Shown: piece by piece, positions 1 to 11,632 of the stretch
Layout: each line of letters starts with the position of its first letter
Position numbering within the stretch: position 1 is the first letter of the stretch
Origin: Symbiodinium kawagutii
Taxonomy: Eukaryota; Sar; Dinophyceae; Suessiales; Symbiodiniaceae
Reading direction: 5' to 3'
Length of the DNA: 64,000 nucleotides
Assembly (NCBI GenBank): GCA_009767595.1
Contig: VSDK01016836.1
Location: forward strand, 257,908 to 321,907
Notes under the pieces: model-generated
Database searches by the model: none
What the model saw: only the letters and a program-made list of their open reading frames with translations
Told to the model about the DNA's origin: nothing
Made by a program: the position numbers and the translations under genes

Positions 1-276
1 GGAAAGATTTCTCCGTTTAAGTGTGGTTCGGTTCCCATGACACCAAGGCGTGGATGGTTCATCGACAGGGTTTCGATGGTTTTTTGGTGTAGGTGTAGGT
101 CCTAAGGTCCGTCACTATTCCCAGGATCCTCCATGCGTGTCCACAGGTTGTGGGCCCCAGAAATGCTGCTTTTCCCACAACGAGCTGGTGGTTCAGGGCT
201 ATTTTATAGAGATCTTCACATGGAGGTTGACTAAGACGAGGTTGTCCAGCATGCCCGCCCCATTGGAAAATGTTCG

Positions 277-392
277 TGTGGGTGTTTCTCAAAACAGGCG
301 ACCCCCCCGAATGATCCTTTACATAGACCATCTTGATAGGAGTAAACCACCCATTTGTTTGGGGTACCCCCATGCCTTGAGGTTTCCACCAT
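277..392. mobile_element. MITE family A, copy 1
   Basis: The left end reads GGTGTTTCTCAAAACAGG and the right end reads GGGGTACCCCCATGCCTTGA followed by GGTTTCCACC, forming imperfect inverted termini. No coding capacity is seen. Confidence 0.55.
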
Positions 393-550
393 GTCTAGAT
401 GGGAGCTGCACCATCACACGACACACACTGACGCACAGGTCCAAGGTTGCTCCCAACTTTGTGCGTGCGATGTCCAGTGGCAGAAATCGCAGTGGCAGGA
501 GCTGGGTGCCGGGCTCGTGTCCAGCGAAGGCTGCCCTGGAAGAGTCATGA

Positions 551-649
551 CTGGTTGGTGGTTTGATTGATATTGTGCTGATTTTCCCTAGCATTGCCAA
601 CTGGTTGGTTGATTGACCATTCTTTTTCAGAGTTGAAATGACCAACCAG
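551..649. mobile_element. MITE family B, copy 1
   Basis: Starts CTGGTTGGTGGTTT and ends near ACCAACCAG. The internal TTTTCCCTAG and the GGTTGGTTGATTGAC segment are shared with the other family B copies. It is about 100 bp and non-coding. Confidence 0.6.
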
Positions 650-783
650 ATGACCTTTGTGAACATCTGATGACATCGTTGCCCGCTTTGCTCGATGCAG
701 ATCCGCCCTCAAATGCCTGCGTAACAACTCCAGGAATGTACCAACAATTCATAGCAAGAATCTGACAACAGCATATGGCTGAT

Positions 784-892
784 ATGGTTGTTTCTCAAAA
801 TAGGGAACCCCACAAATCATCCCCAGTTATTCATAGTAACAAATAAACCAACCAGAGCTTTGGGTTTCCCTATTGCTTGAGAAACCACCATG
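784..892. mobile_element. MITE family A, copy 2
   Basis: Left end GTTTCTCAAAATAGGGAACC, right end CCCTATTGCTTGAGAAACC followed by ACCATG. The centre has the family words AAATCATCC and AACCAACCA. Confidence 0.65.
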
Positions 893-962
893 TTCAGAAT
901 CTTTCCTCCAAGTGAAATCTGGAAATGAATGCTGTCAGATATGCGTAACGCACTAATAACCA

Positions 963-1088
963 GCGGCAGCTGGGGTCACCCCCTGTGGTGGCACGGCACC
1001 GCGCCAGGACCTGCCGATCCTGGACCATGTGCACGATCGCGCAGCGGCCATGTTTTCCGGCGATGGCACCAGTGACCCCTCACCACTG
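963..1088 (+). CDS. Candidate orphan exon
   Basis: This GC-rich island in AT-rich DNA reads without stops in one frame, including DLPILDHVHDRAAAMF followed by SGDGTSDPSPL. An AG dinucleotide just before the start (ATAACCAG) could be a splice acceptor. No family is recognised, there is no start codon, and no partner exons were identified. The case rests on base composition and amino-acid texture only. Confidence 0.22.
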
Positions 1089-1101
1089 AACTCGTGTATA
1101 A

Positions 1102-1205
1102 CATGGCGAGCTGAGTCAAGCAGTTAACCAACCAATTTCATGGAGGGGAAAACAGCCTGGTTAATGGTGGGGAACCAGGGGTACGGGGTTTTGACCCACT
1201 GCCAC
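1102..1205. mobile_element. MITE family C, copy 1 (reverse)
   Basis: Begins TGGCGAGCTGAGTCAAGCAG and ends GGGGTTTTGACCCACTGCC. This is the reverse orientation of the copy at 10088-10207 and shares the GGGGAACCAGGGGTACGGGG block. Confidence 0.6.
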
Positions 1206-3047
1206 ATCACTGTATGACATGGCTATATCAACAGTGTAAAGACCAGTGTTGATGCTGTACAACTGTACAAGTGGCCATGCTTGACTTACCAGTGCTATAG
1301 CTATCATCCAGTGAATATGGCAATATCAACAGTGAGATTAACCATATTGTTAGCTGGCCCACCGTGAGACCCACTTTTCCCGCCAGGAAAAGCCTTCCAG
1401 GAAGAAGCGAAACCAAAAGCTGTGGAGGATTGCAAGGTGCAAGCCGCAACCCGCAGCTGTGCAAGCTCGCGTGTTTGGTGGTCCAGCAATCGATCCAGAG
1501 TTGTTAATTTAGACTGATATTGATAAACCCCCACTTGTCCACAACCAGATGGGGATTTACCACATAAGGGGCTTCTCTTGGACCTGCAGCAAGATTTGAT
1601 GAGTCATTTGTTTTCAAGCTGCTTCTGAAATCTGGGTGTTGAGGGGCCCTACATCAGTGGGGTAGCCATCCATGAACGTTCCGAACTCTAGCATTGTCAC
1701 CGATTGAACCAATGCTTGACAGCTTAGAAGCTGCTCATTGGATGACCATGGTTCGCCCTGGAATCATCGAGATAAACAGGGAGTTGCTGGGAGCTGTTGA
1801 TAGATGATTGCTGAAAGATTGTCCTTGCGATTCAGGAAGTCAAGTACTGGTGAGTATTTTGGGTGGACATGAGCTTTGTAGATACTCCATGTTCATATGG
1901 TAGCCAGGTAGAATGAAGCACCCAAGCCACACCATTAGCACCAAGAAGCGGTACTAACTGGAAGAGTGGTAGCCCAAACTTCGCTTCAGGTAGGTGGTCG
2001 CTGACATTGTAGTGTAGAAATGTGCAAACAATTGAGTTGTGTACGAATGGGAACGGACAAAAATTGCGCGCATCAAAAATAGAAATCAAATAAGATTCAT
2101 ACTCTAAAGCATGTTTTGGGACCTTTCCTTCGGTGTTCGAGGTCAGGAACCTATCGTTTGACCAGCGTTGGATGGGGCTCTACAAGGAACACCCTCCCAC
2201 ACCATTGGTGACTTCTCTGGACCAGTTGGAATGGATGTGAATCATCAGCTACCTGTTGGAATGGATTCCTGTTGGTGACCTGCCAAGTGGATTCTGTTGA
2301 AAGCTTTGTTGGTCTTTCCCAGGGACCAATCAGCTGGGATTTTCCTCGGCAGCAGTTGGAAAGTGAAGGTTGGGACCGGCAACGGTTGGGGACCAGATGG
2401 GGGCCTTGAAGCGAGAGATCGCTGGCGAGTTTTCAGCATCTCATCTCGCAGGAGAATGGTTCCAAAGAGAGCTCCATCCAGGTCTGGAAAACGCGAACAG
2501 AATGGGAGCTGGTGGTCAAAGCATGTCATAAAATGAACGAGAACGTGTGATGAAGCGAAGGTGTGAGCGAAGTCAGTGGGCGAATCCGTGCAAGGCTTGT
2601 AATTCTTGGACTGTTCTGGGTTGGACTGCTTCAAACAGCTGCGTCGCTCATGCCAAACATTTATGATTTTAATAGGCGGCTTCACTCAATGTGTTTCACA
2701 CTGGAGAACAAGTTCACTTAGGCTCTGCCAAGGGAGGGCTACTTCCGTTTTTTCCAGTGCATGCTGCGTTGTGACCAGGGCTTCTTATCGCAACAAGCCA
2801 AAACCGCAGGAGGCAACTGGCCGCATCCTCAGTACTGTGGGTCACTTTCCAGCTCCGGGTTTAAAGTTTAAAGGTCCCTGTTCTTGTGAAGCAGTTCCAT
2901 GATGAGGTTTGTCTTGGGGTTGGCTATGACCTAATCCATTTCAGAGGGCATATACACCCAGTGCTATTGTTTTCGTGGCGTTCTCGTTCTTCCAGCCAGA
3001 AGGAAGTCTTCGTCTACATCTGCCAAGCGAAGGGTTGGAATGAGTAT

Positions 3048-3151
3048 ATGGGTGTTTCTTAAAGCAGGGAACCCTCAAAATGGCTGGTTTATTACTATTA
3101 ATGGTTATTAATAAAGGATGATTTGGAGGTCCCCCTGTTTTGAGAACCCCC
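3048..3151. mobile_element. MITE family A, copy 3 (reverse)
   Basis: Termini GGGTGTTTCTTAAAGCAGGG and CCCCCTGTTTTGAGAACCCC. The internal words AAAATGGCTGG and GGATGATTTGG are the reverse complement of the usual order. Confidence 0.6.
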
Positions 3152-4455
3152 TCTCTGTTTGCACTAGCCAACGTTTCCTCACCCGTTTTTGGATGCGATG
3201 GATGTTTTTGGAATTAAGTCCCTCATGCTGTGAAAAGACACATTTTCACTCCTCCGAAAGGACTGGGGTGATGACTTTTCGGTGCCATTAAGTATAGTGA
3301 CTTGCTCATCACTGCGAATAGCTTGCAACTGCAGCAGGCTGACCCAACGAGCAAACGAGTGGTTGACTGGGGCAACGATTCATCTCTTGCAAGCACAACA
3401 CCAATGAACGCAGAAGCCGCTTGCGCATGAAGCAGCCGTGGCTGTGGCCAAAACTCCTGGTGGCCTCCCATGATAGGACTTCACTCGCCAGCCGCTAGAA
3501 TCACATCATTGAATGATAGTAGTATATAGCAGGATTATTTTAGCGAAATATTACGAATATTATTGCGATGTATTATCAGCACTTTGAGTGGTGATTCAGA
3601 AATATCGCGTTGTATTCGCAACCAGCGCAGCTTACATCAGAAGATCCATCCCTCATCTCAACCAGTATTTAACAGTATCAACCGCTTACAACAAGCAACT
3701 GTTGCATCTCATTGGGGCTGTTCCAATGGCATCCACTTCTGTTGCCGCGGTCCCAGGGGCCGAGTGAAGGGGAAGTCATTGCACCAGCTGGGTTTGGGAG
3801 CTCAGAGTGGATGACTTGGGGTCTCAGGTAATGGTGACCTCAGCTGGGCTTAGTCAGCATGCAGCTAGGCTTAGCTTGTTGGATATGGACATTGACCGAA
3901 AACACGGGGTGTCCATGGGTTTCGCATTCCATAGTCACAGAAATTGATGGTAATCCTCAGTGTGCCAGTCCGCAGCTGGGTCGGTCATCCATGGCATTCC
4001 GATATCCATCCGTATTGCTCCCACGAAGTGGCAATTCTACAAAGCAGGGAAGACAGGCCGGAATAAAACACCACTGAGCACTGGCTGGGAAAAAAAGGTC
4101 CATTCTTTAGCCTAGGAAGTAAGGATTTGTACGCTGACTCTGAGGGTGTGGGGAATAATGACAAAATGAGAGACAAATGAGAGCAGGATACCATGCCCTG
4201 TCTCACATGCATCTTTTGTATCATGATGCATCAGTGCGGTGTCATTTCGAGTAACACCCTTGCAGGTACAATGGTGGTGAATGAGAACATCTTATTCTTA
4301 AGCAACCATGGGTCTATCATCAACGTATCCATGAACGATGATTGATTATGATTAGGATGATTTGATAGTAGCAACCATCAATAAGTATCATTCATTGTTA
4401 ATGATTTAAGTAACTATGGATGATAGTGATGATTAGTGATAGCCATTGAGAGCTT

Positions 4456-4668
4456 ATGATAGCGTATCATGACACTTCCGCCCAAGTTGATGCCCAAGAG
4501 TCGTCGAGCTTGGAGCTGCCTTGCCAGCGGTGGTTCAAGGTTCCACTCGTAGAACGCAACGGGTGTCGTTGCCGCAAGGGGCGCAACGCAACGTTGACAC
4601 CGCAAGTGAAACAAAAATGCTTAGGTACGGCCGGCCTAATCCTTAAGCTGTTGATTGATCATCCTTAG
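4456..4668 (+). CDS. Candidate orphan exon upstream of the ankyrin gene
   Basis: An open frame with a coding-like stretch (SSSLELPCQRWFKVPLVERN) in a local GC-rich patch, ending 241 bp before the start of the SHQW/ankyrin gene. The patch includes the GCAACGCAACG word found at several other loci here. No domain is recognised. It may be a chance open frame, or an exon of another transcript. Confidence 0.18.
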   Translation: MIAYHDTSAQVDAQESSSLELPCQRWFKVPLVERNGCRCRKGRNATLTPQVKQKCLGTAGLILKLLIDHP

Positions 4669-4909
4669 GGATATACCATGCTTATGATCATTGCTCATGC
4701 TGATTCATACAGCAATGGTTAATGATGTTGGAGTGAAGACTTGTTCAGGGCTTTGATTTGCTTGGTGATAGAATTTTTACAGCATTAACAGTGGTACGGG
4801 GGTGCACACACACAGGTTGTGTCAATGCACACTGCACTCGTTAACGGCTGGCATTGAGCTTGCTTGCCCAAACTGGGCTCAAAGTTTCACTCGTCGAACT
4901 GGTCGACCC

Positions 4910-7900
4910 ATGGGATCTTGCTCCAGCGCCGGCAGTGCTGTTGCAGCTGATGTGGGCAGCATCGCCCACGCTTGCTATCCCATTGAAGACGGCCATGGCC
5001 CGTCCGACAGTGTTCCCATGTGGGTGCTGAAAGTTGGGCATGTCCTAACTATGGCCGGCCAGTTAACATCCCATCAAATCCTGAAGACCCAAGGTTTGCT
5101 GGAGAAATGGAAGCCCACAATGTCCGTGGTCTTCGTGTCGCATCAGTGGTTGGGCCACAACCATCCAGATCCTAGTGGCGCCAAATTGCAAGTGCTTCAA
5201 GGCAGATTGCTACTGGCATTGTCTTGCTGGCCCTTGTAGTTGTAGTTGTAGGTCCGGTTTTTTGTTTGTTTGTTTGTTTGTTTGTTTGTTGGTTTGGTTT
5301 GGTTTGGTTTGGTTTGGTTTTGTTTGTTTGGTTTTGTTCGTTTGTTTGTTTGGTTTGGTTTTGGTTTGGTTTTGGTTTGGTTTGTTTTGGTTTGGTTTGG
5401 TTTTGTTTTGTTTGTTTGTTTGTTTGTTTGTTTGTTTGTTTGTTTGTTTTGGTTTGGTTTGATTTGGTTTGTTTGATTTGGTTTGTTTGTTTGTTTGTTT
5501 GGTTTGGTTTGGTTTGGTTTGGGTTTGGTTTGGTTTTGTTTTGTTTTGGTTTGGTTTTGTTCGGTTTTGTTCGGTTTTGTTCGGTTTTGTTTGGTTTTGT
5601 TTGGTTTTGTTTGTTTGTTTGTTTGTTCGTTGGTTTGTTGGTTTGTTGGTTTTTTGGTTTTGTCTGGTTTGGTTTTGTTTGTTTGGTTTTGTTTGTTTGG
5701 TTTTGTTTGTTTGGTTTTGTTTGTTTGGTTTTGTTTGTTTGGTTTTGTTTGGTTTTGTTTGTTTGTTTGTTTGTTTGTTTGTTTGTTCGTTTGTTTTGGT
5801 TTGTTTGGTTTTGTTTGTTTGGTTTTGTTTGTTTGGTTTTGTTTGTTTGGTTTTGTTTGTTTGGTTTTGTTTGGTTTTGTTTGTTTGTTTGTTTGTTTGT
5901 TTGTTTGTTCGTTGGTTTGTTGGTTTGTTGGTTTGTTGGTTTTTTGGTTTTGTCTGGTTTGGTTTTGTTTGTTTGGTTTTGTTTGTTTGGTTTTATTTGG
6001 TTTTTTTTGGTCTTGTTTGGTTTTGTTCGGTTTTGTTCGGTTTTGTTCGGTTTGGTTTGGTTTTGTTTGGTTTTGTTTGTTTGTTTAATTGTTCGTTGGT
6101 TTGTTGGTTTGTTGGTTTTTTGGTTTTGTCTGGTTTGGTTTTGTTTGTTTGGTTTTGTTTGTTTGGTTTTGTTTGTTTGGTTTTGTTTGTTTGTTTGTTT
6201 GATTTGGTTTGTTTGTTTGTTTGTTTGTTTGTTTGGTTTGGTTTGGTTTGGTTTGGGTTTGGTTTGGTTTTGTTTTGTTTTGGTTTTGTTTGGTTTTGTA
6301 TGTTTGTTGGTTGGTTTGGTTTGGTTTGGTTTGGTTTGGTTTGGTTTGGTTTGGTTTGGTTTGGTTTGGTTTGGTTGTTTGTTTGTTTGTTTGTTTGTTT
6401 GTTTGTTTGTTTGTTGTTGCTGTTGTGGTGTCGCGGCTGTTGTGGTTGTCTTGTTCTTGTTCTTCTTATTGTTAAGAAAAGAAGAGTCATTGCTGTGGTA
6501 AGCCATCCAAATAGTACTGCAATTGTTGTGCATTGCCCAGCTGTTGTTGAAACATGGCCTTTAAAAGGTGGCCCCAACCCTGCTCCAGCGAGGTCTTTTG
6601 AGAAATCTGATTGGGAGGAAACTCGAGATCCAGTGGGATGTCGTCTCCGAATTCTACGGTGGAGTGCTGCGGGAAGTAGATGCCCAAAGGCTTCACACGG
6701 CACATGTTTGGTTGGACTACTTCTCCATACCTCAGCTTGTGGACAGTGGTCCGACCCCCTATTTGGATTATTTGGAAGAGAATCCATGGCAATACATCGA
6801 TGCTATCCCTGCCTTCGTTGACCGCTGCGACGTGTTCCTGGCATTGGTGCCCTCCGACCGGCACTCTGACACAGGGTTGCAATGTGATTACAATAGCTGG
6901 CTTCAACGCGGTTGGTGCCGCACGGAGTTGTGGTGCCATGTCCTGTCCGCAAGGTCAAAGCATCCCATTGTCGTGGTGAGGAGTCACGATTCCGCACAGT
7001 ACACAGCACCATTGTGGCACCGCAACCCGGTGCACCTGGGTGATTTTACCATCGAGGAGGACCGGGCCCGCTGTTGCCACATCTTGAACACTGCGCTGAC
7101 TGATCATTTAGCCCAATTGTGGCAGGGCAAGAGGAAGACTGCGTACAGATTGTACCTGGCACTCTTTGAAGAGACGACTGGTCTGAGCCCGAAATGCCGC
7201 AGTGTGGAGGATTTCCTTCGGGAGTTTTCCTTCTCTACAGTTGGGCAGCGAAGGGGAAGCCTCAGTCCAGTGGCCTGCGCAGCTCTGTCTGGAGACTGCA
7301 GGCTGGTCCGTGCCCTTGTGGTTGCCAGGGCAGCTCTCCAAAGCCATGCGCCAGCGATGCCAGAGGTGCTCAACGCTCCAGGCTTTACTCCATTGCACCT
7401 GGCCTTGTGGTTCAAAAGCCACGATCTGCTGATGCTGGAGACGCTCTTGGACTTGCGGGCCAATCCCAATAGCTCCGGGGCCCTACTTTGCACACCTTTG
7501 AGTCTTTGCAGGTCAGTGGGTGCATTGGATCTCCTGGTTCAGCATGGCGCAGGGGTGAACTTTTGTGGAGCATATTTTGCCAAGAATATTCCCATACATA
7601 GCCTTGCGGCCATGGGTGCTCCATGCGAAGTGGTCGCTCGCATCATTGAACTGAATGCAGATATGAGTGGCTGCGGAGGTCTTGCAAGCGCATCTCCTTT
7701 GCACTTCTTAGCCAATGCAGGTGACGCAAGTGGCCAACAGCCCGCCAGCTATAGGTTTATAACCCAATAATTATTGTGGGTTGATGAACCAATGTTACAT
7801 ACATGTAGGATGAATTCCCCGATTTGACAAGCATGTTCTCGTGGGAGAGTTGAAAGCACCAGCCAAATAGGGATAGGCATAGCCCTGGGAATAGCTGAAA

Positions 7901-8392
7901 CATCCAGCAAAATGCATAGGAATAATTGCAGCAAATGGAATGTCCTGTCGGGCGTTGTCCTGGGGTGACCAAGTGTGTGCTGAGCATTGCCCAGGTGATT
8001 CCGAGAACACCTTGAAAACTGCGCAGCTGTTGTTGGAGAGCCGTGCCAATGTCAACCATATTTGTCAAGCTGAAGGCATTTGCCGGAGCATGGAGCTCAT
8101 GTGTAGAGCCTACGGCCGATTTTGCCGCATCAAAGGCACTGAAGCTGGGGCATTTGTGAGGTATCTTGGGAACGTCACCACCACGCCTTTGGGCTGGTGC
8201 ACTCTCATGGAGAATGAACGGCTCCTCACTTTTTTGCTTCGTGCACGGGCAGACCCTGAGATCCGGAACAACAGGGGCCTCCGACCCATCGACTTTGTGA
8301 CGTCTGATCGGATCTTCACCATATTGAAAGATCCGACCAACAACATCTATCGTTTGGAGCACGATTCCGAGTTGGTCACACATGATTTGTGA
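4910..8392 (+). CDS. SHQW-module ankyrin-repeat protein, three exons, 605 aa
   Basis: My model joins exons 4910-5201, 6593-7720 and 7995-8392. Together they are 1818 nt, giving 605 residues and a stop with no frame break. The ATG at 4910 gives MGSCSS, a possible N-myristoylation and palmitoylation signal, which suggests membrane attachment. Residues 73-97 hold VVFVSHQWLG and KLQVLQ. Residues 136-143 hold VWLDYFSIPQ, and 200-210 hold WLQRGWCRTEL. This pattern recurs in dinoflagellate ankyrin proteins and loosely recalls TIR or HET-type signalling modules; that comparison is inference. From residue 360 on there are degenerate ankyrin repeats: GFTPLHLALW, LLDLRANPN, TPLSLCRS, LLVQHGAGVN, SPLHFLANAG, LLLESRANVN and FLLRARADPE. 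These would bind protein partners. Intron 1 uses GC-AG and intron 2 uses GT-AG. Both junctions restore conserved text (VLQ-GLLRNLI and FLANAG-DSENTLK). I give no function beyond a probable signalling or scaffold role. Confidence 0.8.
5202..6592 (+). other. Intron 1 of the ankyrin gene (GC-AG)
   Basis: The 1391-bp intron has donor CAAG|GCAGAT and acceptor GCGAG|GTCTTT. The GC donor and the AG|G acceptor context are typical of dinoflagellate introns. The junction is phase 1 and completes glycine 98. Most of the intron is the TTTG/TTTGG tract listed separately. Confidence 0.7.
5256..6413 (+). repeat. TTTG/TTTGG simple-sequence tract, about 1.16 kb
   Basis: An almost pure mixture of TTTG, TTTGG and TTTTG words on the + strand, with CAAAC words on the other. 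A longer block, GTTCGTTGGTTTGTTGG then GTTTTGTCTGG, occurs three times at about 5625, 5909 and 6091, so the tract grew partly by duplication of larger units. None of these words makes a stop codon, so long spurious open frames run through it on both strands. It lies inside intron 1. Confidence 0.95.
7721..7994 (+). other. Intron 2 of the ankyrin gene (GT-AG), flanked by direct repeats
   Basis: A 274-bp intron with donor ATGCAG|GTGACG and acceptor TGCCCAG|GTGATT, phase 1. The 7-mer CAGGTGA sits across both boundaries, as expected for an intron born by insertion with target duplication. No inverted termini are obvious inside. Confidence 0.7.
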
Positions 8393-10087
8393 ATACTTTT
8401 GAGTATTCTTGACGGTTCCGTCATCCATGGCGTGCAGATATCCACTGGTTCCCACAAAGTGGGAACTCTATAGTGGGTGTGTCTGTTGCATGTGTCCATT
8501 CCAAACGGAATGGCTACTATAATGGCCTGGTTACAGTATATATCATTTATATCAGCGGCAATTGGAAACCAACGTAACCAACACGGGGGTAGACAGATCG
8601 CTGATGTACAGCAGGATTGTTGGAAGGAACTCATCATCAGATGATGAGCCGTAATCTCCCTGTGCTGAAAAAAGCTTGAAGAAAAACTCCACTGCCCATG
8701 CCTAAAGCTAGGAGCTTCCAGGAGCTTAGACCCCAAGGCTTTCGGGAGATTGATGCCACATCCTTGGAATGATCACTGCCTCTTGCTGGTGGGTGTTCCT
8801 TGCGTGATGTGTTTCCTGTTGTGCAAAACTCAGTGGTTCGTTTCATGGTGAGTTATGGATCTTATGATTCATTAAGGATGGCTGTGGTCAATCGCTGCCA
8901 AACATCTTTGATTGATAGTTGATGATAGTTGATCATTGGTTAATCAACTATGCTTAATGACATTTTATTGATAGTCTATCAATAGTTGATTGATAGTTGA
9001 TAATTGATGTTATCGTTAATAACAATTATTGATAGTTTTTGATCATCTATTGATAGCTGATTGCTAGTTGATGGTTGATGATGGTTGATGTCATGGTTAA
9101 TGATGGTCAATGAGGAACTCTCATCCTTGAGCGGAGATGGGTCAGTTTTGTTCCAGGAATTCATCCGGGCCGATCGTGTATACTAACAATTGCCTATAAG
9201 TTGCGCCTTAAAATTTTGGAATAACATATTGCAAACAACTTACCATGGGCAAATGTAAATATTGCAACGAATTACATTTGCAATATCAATGGCTAACATA
9301 CAGTTATTACAATATTGCCTAGTTCAATAGGTTTCTTGTGGGCCTTTGAACGCAACTTCTGGCCTCCAACCCCAAAATTGCCGGCTTCGCACCATGAATT
9401 CGATGGACTTCATGAGTCACCACTGGGTCTTAAGGGGCGTGCCACATACTCTGGCCAAACAACAGGTTGTCATCATTTCATGAAGGTAGTTGAAATTCTG
9501 TTCACTGTTTGCAACCTTTCGCTTTGAAGAAAACAAAAAGACAATCACTGCTTGAACCCCCCGGTGATCTATTTGTATCGACCCGGACACTGTCGAAAGT
9601 GACCCCTATAAAGTGTCCTCAATCTGTTTGTGACTGTCAAGATGACCGCCATGGCTTCCAAGAACGATTCGGAAGTCTCACTAACGCCACAAGAACAACA
9701 AGAAGAACCATCATCAACCAGCTACTATCAACCATTATGAAACATCATTGACCCGCTGCAGCTATCAATGATCATGAGACCTCATGAACCAGCCATTATC
9801 AACAATCCAAGAACTAGCTTATCCGTCATCATGTTTGCCATCATGATCCACGTATTACCAACAATGACCATGAGCCCAGCTTTTATCAACCATGAACCAT
9901 CATCAACCAGCATCAGTTGCCAGCTCTTATCAACGGTCAAATAATCATTGGCCATTAGTCATCATGAACCAGCTATAAATTCATTGTAATCAATATGAGC
10001 TAGGCATAGCTAGACCCGGCCGGGCCATCATTGACCATCACTGGCCAGCTCTGAATGAATGCTTCGCCAGCATTCGCAAAGTCTAAA

Positions 10088-10207
10088 CTGGCTGTGGGTC
10101 AAAACCCCGTACCCTTGGTTCCCCATCATTAACCAGGCTGTTTTCCCTACTGTGGTTGGTTATTATGCCCCATGAAATTGGTTGGTTAACTGCTTGACCC
10201 ACAGCCA
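10088..10207. mobile_element. MITE family C, copy 2
   Basis: Left end GGCTGTGGGTCAAAACCCCG, right end TGCTTGACCCACAGCCA. The last 13 bases are an inverted copy of the first 13. The body carries TGGTTCCCCATCATTAACC. Confidence 0.7.
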
Positions 10208-10589
10208 ACTCAGCCATTGGTTCAACGAGTCATCCTCGTTCCGCCGGCTCTCAGGACTGGATTCTTTGGAGCTGGTGCAGCTCAGGTAGCGGCTGCCATG
10301 GTGGGCCCATTCCTGAAGCGGTGCTGACTGGTGGTCAGATTCGTGGTCACAACTTGCAGGTGGAAGCGCTTAGCCATGATGCTTGGTGAACCGCCATGAT
10401 CCCTGAGAGGTGAAACGAATCAGCGAATCGCTCGGTCAGCTGAGTTGGGTGGAGTTTTTGTTCACTGAACCAGCTTAGTTTACCCCCCAGGCGATTGTTG
10501 CGATAAATGTAGCATTGAACCAGCGGGTGGTGGTCAAGCATGGCGAATGCTAATTCGTTTGAGCCAGCTGCTATTGTATTGGTTCATGA

Positions 10590-10706
10590 TATGGTGGTTT
10601 CATGTGGTTTCGGAAGTCATAGGGAGCCCCCAAAATGGTTGGCTCCGTACTAGAAATGACTATTAGTGGATTATTGGCGGATTCCCTATTTTGAGAAGCC
10701 ACCATA
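10590..10706. mobile_element. MITE family A, copy 4 (reverse)
   Basis: Ends ATGGTGGTTTC and TATTTTGAGAAGCCACCAT. The interior CCCCCAAAATGGTTGG is the reverse-oriented family core. The left end has an apparent small duplication of the terminal GTGGTTTC. Confidence 0.55.
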
Positions 10707-10959
10707 TGAGCTATGGTGAACATTTCTTGTTACCCTTCGTGGTTTATGGCTGCTGCTTCATAGTTGCCTGGTATTGCTAATAGGTTGGTTTGCTCTTTTA
10801 ATTCGAGGTTAGAATGCAAAAAAAAAACCAACAGTTTTGAAAAGTTTGCTATATGTACATATTTTCTGTACATTTCTGTGCGCAGAATGAAGCAGTATGT
10901 ATTCTACAAGCACACATACAAACATACTGCGTGTGTTATGTATACCTCGCTTGGTGCAG

Positions 10960-11056
10960 GAACCTCTTCAACAAGAAATACAACGTCAACGTGCCCTTGG
11001 GAATCATTGCGGACCCAAGTCAAAAGTCTGGTGGCTCAGGGGTGGGGGCCTCCGAG
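10960..11056 (+). CDS. Candidate orphan exon (97 bp)
   Basis: A possible acceptor (TTGGTGCAG|G) and a possible GT donor (CTCCGAG|GTACCA) bracket a stop-free reading that includes NVNVPLGIIADPSQKSGG. The composition is more GC-rich than the flanks. I recognise no protein family and see no adjoining exon, so it could be a lone exon of a long gene, a relic, or chance. Confidence 0.25.
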
Positions 11057-11632
11057 GTACCAATAGACCACCCATAAGACACAAGGACTATGGGTGTTTT
11101 GACTCTTAACAAGTGATGGGTTGTAGTAGCTAGTTAATACTGCTAATAGTAGCTAGTGGCTAATTTTATGTTGGCTATCACTAATACACCATTTTAGTGA
11201 CACCATTTAAGTGGTTTACAATTGGAGAGAATGGTATCACTATTTTTTAAATCTAAATTTAAGTGGTGTCACAATTCACAAGTATTGCCATAACTAGCCA
11301 TTATCAACCACTAGTAACCATCAATTAAGCTGGTGTTTCTGTTGCGTATTTTGCTCTAATTTTGAATTATCTACCACCACAAAGCAAAGCATGACGGGGG
11401 GAAACCCCTCTGTCGGCGTCCAAGTACATTTGTGGCCATTCCGGGCCATCCTTTGCAGCACGTGGCAGCCCCGCTGGGGGTGTCCATAGGTGGTGGTACG
11501 CCCCGACTGTCCAAATGATTGTAATTTCTGTTATTTTCTGATCAATAATCCCCCTTATCTTTGATTACATGTCACCAGCTGTAGTAAAACGAGGGATGAT
11601 TGATCTTCACCATCATATTTGCATTCATCATT

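Larger units (their letters stand above)
1..4455. other. Gene-poor stretch with MITE copies
   Basis: No gene is recognised here. It contains two family A copies near the start, a family B copy at 551-649, a family C copy at 1102-1205 and a reversed family A copy at 3048-3151. Two GC-rich islands read as coding in one frame, at 963-1088 and about 3255-3432. The second ends in a stop, and its reading LFGAIKYSDLLITANS is plausible but unrecognised. A minus-strand open frame at 2245-2685 is long but has no recognisable motif. The remainder is unassigned AT-rich sequence. Confidence 0.5.
8393..10959. other. Gene-poor stretch with degenerate repeats
   Basis: No gene is recognised. At 8905-9115 there is a degenerate GATTGATAGTTGAT-type array. 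At 9700-9980 the opposite polarity appears (AACCATCATCAACCAGC-like words). A family C MITE lies at 10088-10207 and a reversed family A MITE at 10590-10706. Open frames here are short and without motifs. Confidence 0.5.

Noticed and set aside
2245-2685. 146-codon minus-strand frame
   Set aside because: No motif, a competing + strand frame, and no composition shift; treated as chance.
5256-6413. Possible telomeric or interstitial telomere repeat
   Set aside because: The words are TTTG and TTTGG; the algal and plant telomere unit TTTAGGG is absent.
5172-6533. Very long open frames on both strands (up to 453 codons) rich in Phe/Val/Cys/Leu or Lys/Gln/Thr/Asn
   Set aside because: They are translations of the TTTG/TTTGG tract, whose words cannot form stop codons in any frame. 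They lie inside an intron.
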